Shown here in pieces: positions 46,795-57,855 of a stretch of DNA of 64,000 nt. Location: NCBI GenBank assembly GCA_917880885.1, contig OU862906.1, positions 59,252,665 through 59,316,664 on the forward strand. Reading direction: 5' to 3'. The number at the start of each line of letters is the position of its first letter. Position 1 is the first letter of the stretch. The notes beneath the pieces are model-generated. The model was not told where the DNA came from, did not search any database, and saw only the letters and a program-made list of their open reading frames with translations. Source of the stretch: Limnephilus marmoratus. Lineage: Eukaryota > Arthropoda > Insecta > Trichoptera > Limnephilidae. A program made the translations under genes and the position numbers.

Positions 46795-46866
46795 TCGCAA
46801 CTGGGAATCGAACCCAGAATCTAACATCTTACCGAGACACAACTCCTTAACCAAGTCAGCTAATTA
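46795..46866 (-). repeat. Second tRNA-like head beside SINE A
   Basis: The minus strand has TGACTTGGTTAAGGAG (A box) and GGGTTCGATTCCC (B box) 38 bases upstream of the SINE A head. Acceptor pairing is weak. May belong to an older tRNA-derived SINE. Confidence 0.5.
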
Positions 46867-48192
46867 AATATTTTTTTAACTCGTAAAATACATTTTTATC
46901 ATAAGCCACATACTTTTTTTTAAGGAATTTAAACCGAAAAATATGCCAAATTTTATATGTATGAATGCCAGTGAATGTTAATTCATATATGACGTCATTA
47001 TTTATATTCTTATTTATATTATGATCTTTGCATTCGTGGTGTAAACGGACTATATGGATTATTCTAGCCATGCATCAGTCATGCGTCTCATATCACAAAA
47101 ATGGCCATTGTTACCCGTTTTCTGCTTTCGCTAAGACAAGGTACCCATTGTGTTCTGCGTTGGTTTCGCCTTTTTGCAACGAAAATGGCACAATTATCCA
47201 CTCGATTGTAAGAAAGTAGGTACTGCAACGGCAAGCGACTGCTGCACTCGCAAACAGACACAGTCGCCATTGTCACGCTAAGTGTTTTGTTTTAATGACT
47301 GTTTTCTTATATTTTAAAAGATTTTTTAGAATAACAGTGTCGGAATGCTTTTTGTAACTCATTCACGTGTATATTCTTTACAACACTGAAGATATAAACA
47401 GAAGTGTGATTAGTTAAAGATTCATAGAACTTCATATAACCCTACAATACGGCGGCTGTTAGGTTAGGTTTCATAAATTTCATAGGAATTCGTAAAACCC
47501 TACACCACGGACGATGTTAGGTATCCAAATTGGATATCTAGTTTTTGGCGAATGGTGAAATTGCCGATGAACCCGCAAAAAACCCTCTAGTTCAACAATA
47601 CGTTTACTAGTACAAAATTCGAAGGTAAATTGAAAATCGGTAAATTGAAAACACAGCGTAGACGAGTTAATACAGCGGTTTTATTAATATACCAAATTTA
47701 TTATTATTGTTCAAGCCCAAACAAGTTTATTTATGGGCGTATGTAATTAATTTTTATTGATCAACATTTAACTTTTACCACCCTAAATACACTTTCCTAG
47801 AAAACCAAATTTCGTGTATTATTATTTATGGTGTGGATAAAAATGTTGTCTGGAAATTTATAAGAACATAAAACATTTAAGAATATAATAATATGATTTT
47901 TGACTGTTGACTGTAGGCGATTGACGAGGGACCGCAGCTGGTGAAGGACATTATACATTATGAGGAGCGGTGAGCTGGTGAAGGACAATCTTAGAAGGAC
48001 TGTATTATTATGATTTTCACAAAGGTAAATTTCTACCCCAAATGGTCTTCGAATTGGCTAATTAAGATTTACACAAATCAAAATATTTAAGCCTTTTTAA
48101 CTTATTTTAATATACCTGAGTAAATCCCAAGATATAAACCTAATGAACTTTTGTTAGATACGTTCTTAGATTTTCAGGGTCAAAAGTATTTT
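46867..48192. other. Unassigned
   Basis: Includes a short direct repeat near 47450 and 47505 (ttcataggaattcgtaaaac type). No gene recognised. Confidence 0.4.
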
Positions 48193-48404
48193 CGTTATTT
48201 GTTTTTGGGGTGCTATGCCGTGTTGCGCTACCTTCTTATTTAGCCAACGTTTCGGACAGCGTTGCAGTGTTCATCATCAGGGCAGGATATGCCGGCACAT
48301 TATGCTGGATCTGCCCTGATGATGGACACTGCAACGCTGTCTGAAACGTTGGCTAAAGAAGGAGGTAGCGCAACACGGCATAACACCAAAAAAACAAATA
48401 ACGC
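48193..48404. repeat. Palindrome with two opposed hammerhead-like cores
   Basis: Arms of about 93 bases (48193-48286 and 48311-48404) are separated by about 24 bases. Each arm holds CTGATGA, a GACA/TGTC-type stem around CTGCAACGC, and GAAAC: minus at 48280-48249, plus at 48316-48347. Confidence 0.75.
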
Positions 48405-48569
48405 AAATGAACTTTATAATTACAATGTCAATGTCAATGTCTTTAATATTACAATGTCACACTTTATTATTTATTATTAACTATCATCTGTGGAAAGTTC
48501 ATAATTTGCAAAATTATCACCTTATCATTGTATTATTTTGTAATCTCTGATTTGCTGTCAACTTTCTTT

Positions 48570-50086
48570 AAAATAAATAAAATAAATAAAATAAATAAAA
48601 TAAATAAAATAAATAAAATAAATAAAATAAATAAAATAAATAAAATAAATAAAATAAATAAAATAAATAAAATAAATAAAATAAATAAAATAAATAAAAT
48701 AAATAAAATAAATAAAATAAATAAAATAAATAAAATAAATAAAATAAATAAAATAAATAAAATAAATAAAATAAATAAAATAAATAAAATAAATAAAATA
48801 AATAAAATAAATAAAATAAATAAAATAAATAAAATAAATAAAATAAATAAAATAAATAAAATAAATAAAATAAATAAAATAAATAAAATAAATAAAATAA
48901 ATAAAATAAATAAAATAAATAAAATAAATAAAATAAATAAAATAAATAAAATAAATAAAATAAATAAAATAAATAAAATAAATAAAATAAATAAAATAAA
49001 TAAAATAAATAAAATAAATAAAATAAATAAAATAAATAAAATAAATAAAATAAATAAAATAAATAAAATAAATAAAATAAATAAAATAAATAAAATAAAT
49101 AAAATAAATAAAATAAATAAAATAAATAAAATAAATAAAATAAATAAAATAAATAAAATAAATAAAATAAATAAAATAAATAAAATAAATAAAATAAATA
49201 AAATAAATAAAATAAATAAAATAAATAAAATAAATAAAATAAATAAAATAAATAAAATAAATAAAATAAATAAAATAAATAAAATAAATAAAATAAATAA
49301 AATAAATAAAATAAATAAAATAAATAAAATAAATAAAATAAATAAAATAAATAAAATAAATAAAATAAATAAAATAAATGAAATAAATGAAATAAATAAA
49401 ATAAATAAAATAAATTAAATAAATAAAATAAATAAAATAAATAAAATAAATAAAATAAATAAAATAAATAAAATAAATAAAATAAATAAAATAAATAAAA
49501 TAAATAAAATAAATAAAATAAATAAAATAAATAAAATAAATAAAATAAATAAAATAAATAAAATAAATAAAATAAATAAAATAAATAAAATAAATAAAAT
49601 AAATAAAATAAATAAAATAAATAAAATAAATAAAATAAATGAAATAAATGAAATAAATAAAATAAATAAAATAAATTAAATAAATTAAATAAATAAAATA
49701 AATAAAATAAATAAAATAAATAAAATAAATAAAATAAATAAAATAAATAAAATAAATAAAATAAATAAAATAAATAAAATAAATAAAATAAATAAAATAA
49801 ATAAAATAAATAAAATAAATAAAATAAATAAAATAAATAAAATAAATAAAATAAATAAAATAAATAAAATAAATAAAATAAATAAAATAAATAAAATAAA
49901 TAAAATAAATAAAATAAATAAAATAAATAAAATAAATAAAATAAATAAAATAAATAAAATAAATAAAATAAATAAAATAAATAAAATAAATAAAATAAAT
50001 AAAATAAATAAAATAAATAAAATAAATAAAATAAATAAAATAAATAAAATAAATAAAATAAATAAAATAAAAAAAATAAATAAAAT
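48570..50086. repeat. 9-bp minisatellite AAAATAAAT, about 168 copies
   Basis: Near-perfect (AAAATAAAT)n over about 1.5 kb. G variants occur at 49380 and 49389 and again at 49641 and 49650. A T variant at 49416 recurs at 49677 (plus 49686). The shared 261-base offset (29 units) shows an internal segmental duplication. Confidence 0.97.
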
Positions 50087-50568
50087 TTCTGATTCCCTGT
50101 CATAATTTTTTCCTTTTGTGTATTTATCGAAGGTAGGATTTTTTTTTATTGTACATTTTATAATTATTTTTTAAATGTCGGTAGGTAGGGAAAGATAAAG
50201 CAAACATTTCATTAAAAGAATAATTTTATTGTGGAACAAAAATGAAAGAGATTTTTGGCCTGTATTTATCATACATTTATTTTTTGCCAAAATTCGCAAT
50301 TTTCGACTACTTTTTTAAATAAAGATGGCTTATCAAAAATGAAATGAGTTTTCTTATTACTCTTCATGATTAACAGTTAATTGAATGTGCATTTAAAGAT
50401 CATCATAAAATATTGACACTGAGTATATAAATATTCACTTAAAACTATCCCACAACAAAAAAAAATATTTTGTTTCTCTTGCTAAAAACTCTCCTCTTTT
50501 GTGGAAGAGGCCAAATCCTACTACGAAATGTAACGCTGCGATGAAATAACTTCTACCACATATCTGCC

Positions 50569-50600
50569 CTGATGATGGGCACTGTAATGCTCTCGGAAAC
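50569..50600 (+). other. Hammerhead-like core
   Basis: CTGATGA, stem GGGCA/TGCTC around CTGTAA, a TCG spacer, then GAAACGTTG. Flanks match the palindrome arms at 48311-48404 (ctgccctgatgatgg, taaagaaggag). Confidence 0.45.
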
Positions 50601-50609
50601 GTTGTCTAA

Positions 50610-51195
50610 AGAAGGAGTATAATAATAATTCATTAGTGGCATAATACCAATTTCGTCGGCAAAAATCAACAATTTCGTTTAATTTATTTTTGTAACAAAA
50701 CGTAGTTATGGAAAAATAGAAATATTACACCATTACAAAATCTCCTTTTACATCAAATTATGGGAAAAGAGACCGTTATTATTTCGTCCAATAAAGAAAT
50801 GATTTGAAGAAAGAAAACATTGTTTATAAGTTATATTATTGTTCAAATTAATAAAATACTGTTAGTTTTTACCACTTTTATTGTTTACAAAAACCAACGC
50901 TCACGTCTTCAGGGTTTTTACTGATAAGAGTGATAAGTATATATTTTTATTATATTATTGTTTTGAGTGGTTATCACGTACAAATAGGTACCATCGTACA
51001 TTGATACTTACACGGAAATTTATTTTATAAAATGGAAAGGTACGGTCCCTACTAAGTGTTCAAACAGAAGTGAAAGTTGGCTTTAAAAGGAGATTATGTA
51101 AATACGAATATTGGAGGGATCGCACTTATATTTTAAAAAGTGTTAATAATTAATTGGCGTAAGCGAAAATATGTAATAATGCACGACTTTTTGAT
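50610..51195. other. Unassigned
   Basis: AT-rich; no gene recognised. Confidence 0.4.
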
Positions 51196-51446
51196 GTGAA
51201 ACTTCTAAAGCACCGCAGTGATTTGGATTTCGGATGAAACGGAAATGACGATTACTGCACTTGCGACGCATCAACTGCGCTCATTGGCCTCTTTGATTAT
51301 GATGTCACTTTTAAAGGCTCTTACTGGTTGAGATATGAAACGGAAATTACGCTAGGTCTGCGCTCACTGGTAGCTTTCATTATGACCTCACTTTTCAAGT
51401 ATTGGTTGAGATTGTTTTGGTACAGTTTCGCTTCTACCGCGTGTAA
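51196..51446. repeat. Family C element, short version
   Basis: Ends tgtgaaacttctaaagc (51196) and gtttcgcttctaccgcgtg (51425-51443) match the inverted ends of the 54101 and 57123 copies. The tRNA-like core is absent. Confidence 0.5.
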
Positions 51447-52139
51447 ACAGCACAATTTTTTTTTATATAGCCATATAAATATATTGAATTTATTTATTAT
51501 GAAAAATTTATATTGCCCTATAAATAGGGCAAAAATCTCTCGACAAATAACTTAGGTAGCATAAGAAATAGGCACTAAATATTTTCATATCTATAACATG
51601 TTAAATAATAGGACCAGTTGTGTTTTTTTCATAATTTTGGGAGCGCACTTTGTGATGTATGAATAATGCAGATGATGTGTATACCAGGACCGAGTACTTT
51701 GGCGGTCTGTCCCCTGTGCATATCCCGTTAGTTTACGTCGTTGCGTTTTCTTTTACATCAAGAACAATTCATGTAATTGCTTTCTCAACTTATGCAAACG
51801 TATAGAGATTTTCCAAAAATAACATTTTATTTTTAAAGAACTTAAAAACTCAACGTGTTACAAAGAAAAATTTAAAAATATTTGTTTATGAAATGTGTCA
51901 ATCGGTGACAAATATTTTTTTATAAATACTTCAGCAGCCCAAATCCTAATAATAATTCTGATATCCCGTTAGTTTTCACTAGTTATACCCACATAAACAT
52001 GATCGATTTTTTTAAGTAAAACTTTTGAAATAACACTTCTTTACGCACGCTTGACTTGGTAGTAAGCTGGCGAATGCATGACGAGAGCGTTACGAAAAGC
52101 GAGGCGAACGGTTGTTGTGAGGGAGTACGCTTCGTATAT
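51447..52139. other. Unassigned
   Basis: AT-rich; no gene or named repeat. Confidence 0.4.
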
Positions 52140-52285
52140 TACTGTAGGAGCAAGAGAGAGAGGTGCGTGCACACATTTTCTTTCTCTCTTTCTCTCATAG
52201 CCAGTTACGTTACACAGTGCAGGCCTGTAGGAGCAAGAGAGAGCAGTGCGCGCGCATATTTTCTTTCTCTCTTCTTATCATATAG
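52140..52285. repeat. 84-bp tandem duplication
   Basis: tgtaggagcaagagagag followed by a short GT/GC stretch and ttttctttctctc occurs from 52143 and 52227. Confidence 0.8.
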
Positions 52286-52450
52286 ATGGAGCAGAAGAAT
52301 TACTTCATTCTAGATTCTTATTCTTATTCTTGAAAAAAAATAATTAAGTTTTCACTTATTTAACTAGAAATCTAAACTACATATAATGTACACATGTATT
52401 ACATTATATTACAATACAAATCACTAACTTTCATTATTTTGTTCATTACG

Positions 52451-52486
<36 letters not shown>

Positions 52487-53267
52487 TTTTTTTAAATCTG
52501 TTCACACTTTTAGTGTCGTCTGGAAGGTAATTATATAAATTTTAGGCTCTCCTTTAAGTCTATATTATTGAGCTATAATGGTGATTGAATTTATAAAAAT
52601 TAAATATAGTGAAGAAAATGAGCCTTAACGCAACTTTCCAAAAACCTTGAAAACTTGTTTTCCCACACCAATTGGAAAGAAATAAAAGCACAATATAATT
52701 ACCAAATTAACTAAAGTAATTTTAAAGAACATGCTTATAATAATGAGGGCATGCTTTGGTTCTAATCAACTCTTTCATCAATCTTTTAAAGGAATTTCGT
52801 CTTCTTAGAAACATTTTGTTTACCCCAAAATTTTAAAAATACTCCTTACAAATCCGTAGAATACTGGATTAAAATATTTTTATGAAGGTACTGAATCGGG
52901 ACCAGCATTTTACAGAATTAACTCCTACCCATCCAAGCGACATACCAAAATAAATGGATTTGTTTAGGATTATATTTATTTTAATTTTTTTTCAAGAGCT
53001 CCTGAAAAGCTGAAAATTTAAAAAAGTGATGTTAATTACGAAGTATAGAAACTTTAAACAATAAGATAGTAGAAACCACTGAACAAGTAACATCGTTTAA
53101 AAATCTTTTTCATTGTTCAATTTTCAAGTAGGAAACTCAAAATTTAGCTTATTTCGTACACATGGTCAAGCCCACTCCCAAAGCTATCAGTTTATCTCCC
53201 CAGTTCTTGAAATATACTGAGACCTTTACAAATTTATTTTTTCTGAAAATCAAAAAAAAAAAATTAT
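52286..53267. other. Unassigned, with an (AT)n run
   Basis: Contains (AT)n at about 52456-52481 and AT-rich sequence with no gene features. Confidence 0.4.
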
Positions 53268-53570
53268 AGTGCGTAATTCACACGCGATAGAAGTGAAACT
53301 AGAAAGTCGCTAGATGTCGATTTCTTTTGCCTGTATATTTTAAAGTGGTTTGAAGTTTGGATATTGATTTACGAAAACATATTTTTTTTTTGGATATCGT
53401 GGGATTCGAACCTGCGCCCGCTGGATTTCTCTGACCGCTGAGATTTGCGACTCACTATACCGCTGCGCTATGGGAAGTGCTTCGCGAGGCGCGAATTTAC
53501 GCATTATATTCCGACAACCCGTAAAAAACAAAGCGGCCAAGCGCAGATCTATCGTCGTTTCCATTTTATA
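53268..53570 (-). repeat. Family C element with tRNA-like core (partial)
   Basis: The left end aagtgaaact (53291-53300), ttttaaagtggtttgaag, and a tRNA-like core at 53476-53398 (minus strand: A-box ATAGCGCAGCGGTATAG, long variable arm as in serine/leucine tRNAs, B-box GGTTCGAATCC). The right half diverges from the other copies after about 53520. Confidence 0.6.
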
Positions 53571-54100
53571 TGTCAACCAATAGGAGCCTTGAGCTCAGTT
53601 TGATGCTTCGCAGGTCCGTAGTGCGTCATTTCATATCACTCTAACGGGAAGCTTCACTTCAAAAAATATTCCAATGAAAATGAAGGGAATATGAAATGCA
53701 ATTAATGATACAAAATAATCCCGAGTGAGCTGGGTATCTAGTAAAACCACCGTACATAACAATAATATATTATAATCTGAATGCGTAAATGTTGAAAGCC
53801 CACAAATATCACAGAAAAAATAGTAGGTAGTTATATAAAGCAGCGTTTGTAACAATAATGAAATAACACTGATTTGCGTCAAAGGGGGACAGGCGAACAA
53901 AGGAATTAACCCGTCGCAAACAACTTTGAGAGGTGTAGAAATATCACAAAGTTCAAAGTTATGTATTTATTTCCAGGTGTTATTTTAAGGGTACAATTTC
54001 ATTTGCTAAAGTTAGTGATGGAAGCTTTATTTTGGTTTTTGAACTCTAGATTTCATAATAATCAACTTGATTTTTTAGAGACAAATACACATTTTTTTTT
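53571..54100. other. Unassigned
   Basis: No gene or named repeat recognised. Confidence 0.4.
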
Positions 54101-54385
54101 AAGTGAAACTTCTTTAGCGCGTTAGTGATTTGAAATTCGGATGAACGAAATGCGTCACAACTCAGTTCTACACAAATACTAGGTTCTAAAATAAAGCGGT
54201 AAATTCGCGTTTTGGGCAAGTGGGCAAGGCAAGGAGGTTCGAATCCTACGAAATCCAGAAAAAAAAATATTTTTGCGAAATCAATATCTAATCTTCAAAC
54301 CACTTTAAAATAAACAGGCAAAAGAAAGCGACATCTAACGACTTTCTAGCTTTACTTCTACCGCGTGTAAATTACACACTCTGAT
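54101..54385 (+). repeat. Family C element, opposite orientation
   Basis: Starts aagtgaaacttctttagc, includes a degraded tRNA-like B-box gaggttcgaatcctac near 54235 and caaaccactttaaaa, and ends agctttacttctaccgcgtg. Confidence 0.65.
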
Positions 54386-54389
54386 TATT

Positions 54390-54820
54390 TTAAATTTGAA
54401 TACCGCTCAAGGGTCCTAATTGCAGGGAGCTATTATAATTATGGCATCCCAAAATGGGGAATCTTGTGGTTCCATGCAAGCTCAGAATCAAGTCAACTCA
54501 ACACTTCGAAAAGTCATTAAAAGACATGAAAAAAATAATTTTAAAATAGCCCATAACCCTAACCTAACGTAACCTATTTAACCTTTTTTCATTACTTTTA
54601 CGGACTTTTCAAAGGAGGTTCCGAGTTGATTTCATTCTGAGTTTTCCGGTCACCGTCTTGTGAGACTGAAGGTCGTGGGAAAGGGGGGGAGATGGAGCAA
54701 ATACGATACCTGGCTTCAGTACTTAAACCTGCTGACTAAACACGGCTGAAGCCATTTCAAGCAATGTTTCGATTCCGATTTGTAGTCTTTCACCAGGGAG
54801 AGGTAAACTGAAAGTAAATA
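54390..54820 (-). repeat. SINE A interrupted by a hAT-like MITE
   Basis: Tail side gaataccgctcaagggtcc and tggcatccc at the left. After the MITE (54468-54654) the same element resumes with gtgagactgaagg, a purine tract, cacggctgaagccatttcaag and caccaggg. The tRNA head is missing. Confidence 0.75.
54468..54654. mobile_element. hAT-like MITE, copy 2 (about 187 bp)
   Basis: Same family as 38973-39176 in opposite orientation: begins GGTTCCATGC, ends CCGGTCACC. Flanks atcttgtg and gtcttgtg match at 7 of 8 bases. It splits SINE A cleanly between tcttgtg and agactgaagg. Confidence 0.75.
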
Positions 54821-55461
54821 TTGTGATGTATTTAATAATTTAATAATAGCTCCACCAACAGAATGTCGTGCAAGATAATTTTTTCACCTCCTTACAAAAG
54901 TGTTAAAACCAGCAGGTGTAATGCTTGTTCATTTGGAAAGCTCACAAAAATTCCCTTAAAATTAAGAAAACAAATAGAATTAGCAATATAAGAAGTAACA
55001 CATTTCGTGCTAATGTAAGCATTTTGGTATTCCGAAAAATAATAAACGATTCGGCAAAGTATGGTGAACACGAAAACAGTGACTAGCCGCCTTAGTTACC
55101 GCAAGTTTGGCATGTAGCGTGGATTACGGGAGTGTGGATTACTCCACTGGTAAATTCAAGATTAAAGTTAGTATGCTGGTTTTGCGATTAGGCGGATTTA
55201 AAAATACTTAAACGTAGTAATTTTGTCATAAATTCGAAGCCATGTAACCGGACAAGTTGACCAAACAGAAAACCAGTAGACTTCATCGTAGTGCAAATTG
55301 ATTTGTCAAATGTTCAACAACTTAATGATCATGTGAAAAAAGGTTGTCGCAGCGACTGGGAATTAAACACCGAAATATTCTGCTGTAACTATTTGTAGTA
55401 ATTTCTGTATACCCTTAGACCGACCGCGCTCCTCCCAATAAGTTCATTTTGAATACAATGT
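54821..55461. other. Unassigned
   Basis: No gene or named repeat recognised. Confidence 0.4.
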
Positions 55462-55590
55462 TTTTAGGTGAACATCTCACAAGACTCCCTGCTGTTACAG
55501 CTACTTGTCGATAGGCATCCCAATCAGGATATTATGTGATGCTGAAGAGAGTTAAGTTGGGAAGGGGTGGGGAAGTCGACGGGAGGTATT
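55462..55590 (-). repeat. Old SINE A tail fragment
   Basis: tcacaagactccctgctgtt, gataggcatcccaat, gtgatgctgaag and a purine tract resemble the SINE A 3' part with many changes. Confidence 0.5.
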
Positions 55591-56879
55591 AGCAATAATT
55601 TTCTGTACGTCAACTATCTGTATCTTATTTTTCCGCTACTTTGCCAGATCAACAAATACATTCAAAAAAATAATAGGTCGACGTTTTTGAAGTGCAGAAT
55701 ACTCACTTTTTTGTGAAGTAATAATAATTTTTTTGTTTTTGGAATACAAAATAATTATCTGGGCGTTTAATGTTAGCGTCATTCCGAGTATCGGTTAGCT
55801 CCGTGGCGTGTAGTAACATTCCACGCACGCAAAACGCGACCAATTCCCGTAACTAGGAAAATTTACTCGCCGGGTAAAAAGTAAATAATTAACGAAAGAA
55901 AAATATAGGGTTCATTTTCGGAATTCATGATTTATTAAAACTCTGACATATTTATTTACTTTTTGAGGACAAATAAGCAGACACGTTTTGCAAAAGTTTT
56001 GCAAAAAGCAAATAAGAAGACGCCAATACGCAAAAATGAATGGTCGACACCATTTTTTTTTTAAATTTGAGCTTCTTATAAAAAGAGTCTAAAAATAGAT
56101 TAATTTAAATTTTAGTGATAACAGAAGTAACCGTATCGAAAGTTGACTGTCAGGTGTTTTAGAATAACCTTGCGGCTACTCCTTGCTAAATAAAACGTTA
56201 ATGGACTTCGATACGAATTATGCCCGATCACCAAACAAGATCCGGTATACACAATTAAGTAATAATCACTGTTGTGTCTCGTGGCTTGATCTCCATTCGG
56301 TGACGGTCACAGGTGTATCCAAAAGCGTACGATAGGATTGTTCGGTTATTAGTACCACGATAAAGTTGAGTCATGAAACGATTGAGCGGTTCACACAAAG
56401 CATTCGATAAAGAAGGCGATATAATGCTTCGTATTACACACTTCCGATTGATAAAAATAACATTTCAACGTAGAGCGAAATGTCACGTTACGATTTGTTG
56501 CAATGGTACTTGACTTAGTCCATAGTATAGGTAAATACACTTAATGTGTGGAAGTCCAAAATCTGGATTCCTCCGATCTGCATGGTCAATTGGAACACAA
56601 ATACGTATGAAATCCATCAGCGTTATGAAACAATCAGACATACTCGTATATCATAACAGACCGAAGCCTTAAAAAAACTGTCATTCAATATGTTTTACAT
56701 TTACTATCATTTGCATTGTAGTTCGCTCCTTATGACATGACCTGGTTTTTTAGACACAGTAGAAACAAACATTTTGGAATTTCTTAACATTTTGTGAAAA
56801 AAGACCTCCTTGTTTACAATATTGGTAAATACGCTAAACGCTGGGCCAACATGTGTTTCCGGTTGACACTAGTCACATG
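55591..56879. other. Unassigned
   Basis: No gene, RNA or named repeat recognised. Confidence 0.4.
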
Positions 56880-57098
56880 AGAATAGGTCGCTTCTTCAAC
56901 TCATTCTTGAGTTCAAAAGCTCGGCTGTGAAATGATTTGCCGGTCTCTGTGTTTCCTCCTTACTACAGCGTGGGTACCTTCAAGACGAATGTTCATTCCT
57001 TCCTTTCCTCAAAAATACCCTCTACCTAGCATCTCCGATGGCATAAACCCTGATGGATTTTATTTTCTTCAGGGCCTCTAGTCAATGTAAAAAAAAAT
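56880..57098 (+). pseudogene. LINE 3' end sharing the SINE B tail
   Basis: The last codons of a LINE protein are readable (FFNSFLSSKARL, then a stop where W is usual, NDLPVSVFPPYYSVGTFKTN, VHSFLSSK). This matches the ARLWN-LP-VFP-FK-R-N terminal block of Jockey/CR1-like LINEs. It is followed directly by tcctttcctcaaaaatacc, tcttcagggcctctagtc and aatgt plus an A-run, the 3' tail of SINE B. Confidence 0.65.
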
Positions 57099-57107
57099 CA
57101 GAGTGCA

Positions 57108-57455
57108 ATTCTCACGCAGTAGAAGTGAAACTTGAAAGTCGCTAGATATCGCTTTCTTTTCTTCTGCCTGTTTATTTTAAAGTGGTTTGAAGATTGGATA
57201 TTGATTATACAAAAAATAATGTTTATTTTTTTTGAATTTGGTAGGTTTTGATCTTCCGTTCGCCGGATGTCTCTCAGGGGTCTGAGAGTCGAGCGCTTCA
57301 TACCGCGGCACTATTAGAGGCCCGTGCGTGGTAGTGAATTTACCGCATTATATTAGAACCGAGGACTGGCAAATAATAATTTTTTGTGACGCATTTCCAT
57401 TTCACCCGAATTTCAAATCGCTAACGGGGCTAAAGAAGTTTCACTTAATTTTTTA
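57108..57455 (-). repeat. Family C element, full length
   Basis: Inverted 11-base ends AAGTGAAACTT (57123-57133) and AAGTTTCACTT (57436-57446). A degraded tRNA-like core lies at about 57240-57315 in the minus direction. Matches the 54101 copy end to end. Confidence 0.65.
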
Positions 57456-57459
57456 TATG

Positions 57460-57855
57460 TATACAGGGTACCCGGGGGTTAAGTCCATTAACTTCGGGAG
57501 GTGATTCTACATGATGGTAGGAGTAAAAAAGATAACAACTTTTTCCGAAATTAAAACTTTTTTTTTCCCATAGAAAAAGACGTACCTACTAAAAATCCTT
57601 AGTGTGAAATACGATCTTACTTGCTGAGCGTCCACTGGGCACGATTGTGGTAACATTGCATGGTTGTCACTGGCCCGTATCGTAACAGCAGAAAATAATA
57701 AAGCTGACGGCACATGCTGGTCTATTTTTATCTTTTTACCACAAAACAACCACTAAAAGTTGGAATTTCGAAAAAAGTTGTTTATTTTTTTTACTTATAT
57801 TATGTAGAATCACCTCCCGAAGTTAATGCACTTTATCACCGGACACCCTGTATAT
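57460..57855. mobile_element. MITE with TACAGGG termini
   Basis: Inverted ends of about 90 bases. tacagggtacccggggg and ttaacttcgggaggtgattc start at 57462; gaatcacctcccgaagttaa and ggacaccctgta end near 57853. TA flanks both sides. No transposase frame. Confidence 0.75.

Noticed and set aside
48528..50103. Long INK-repeat (plus) and YLF-repeat (minus) proteins
   Set aside because: Both are translations of a 9-base minisatellite whose period is a multiple of three; nothing suggests expression.
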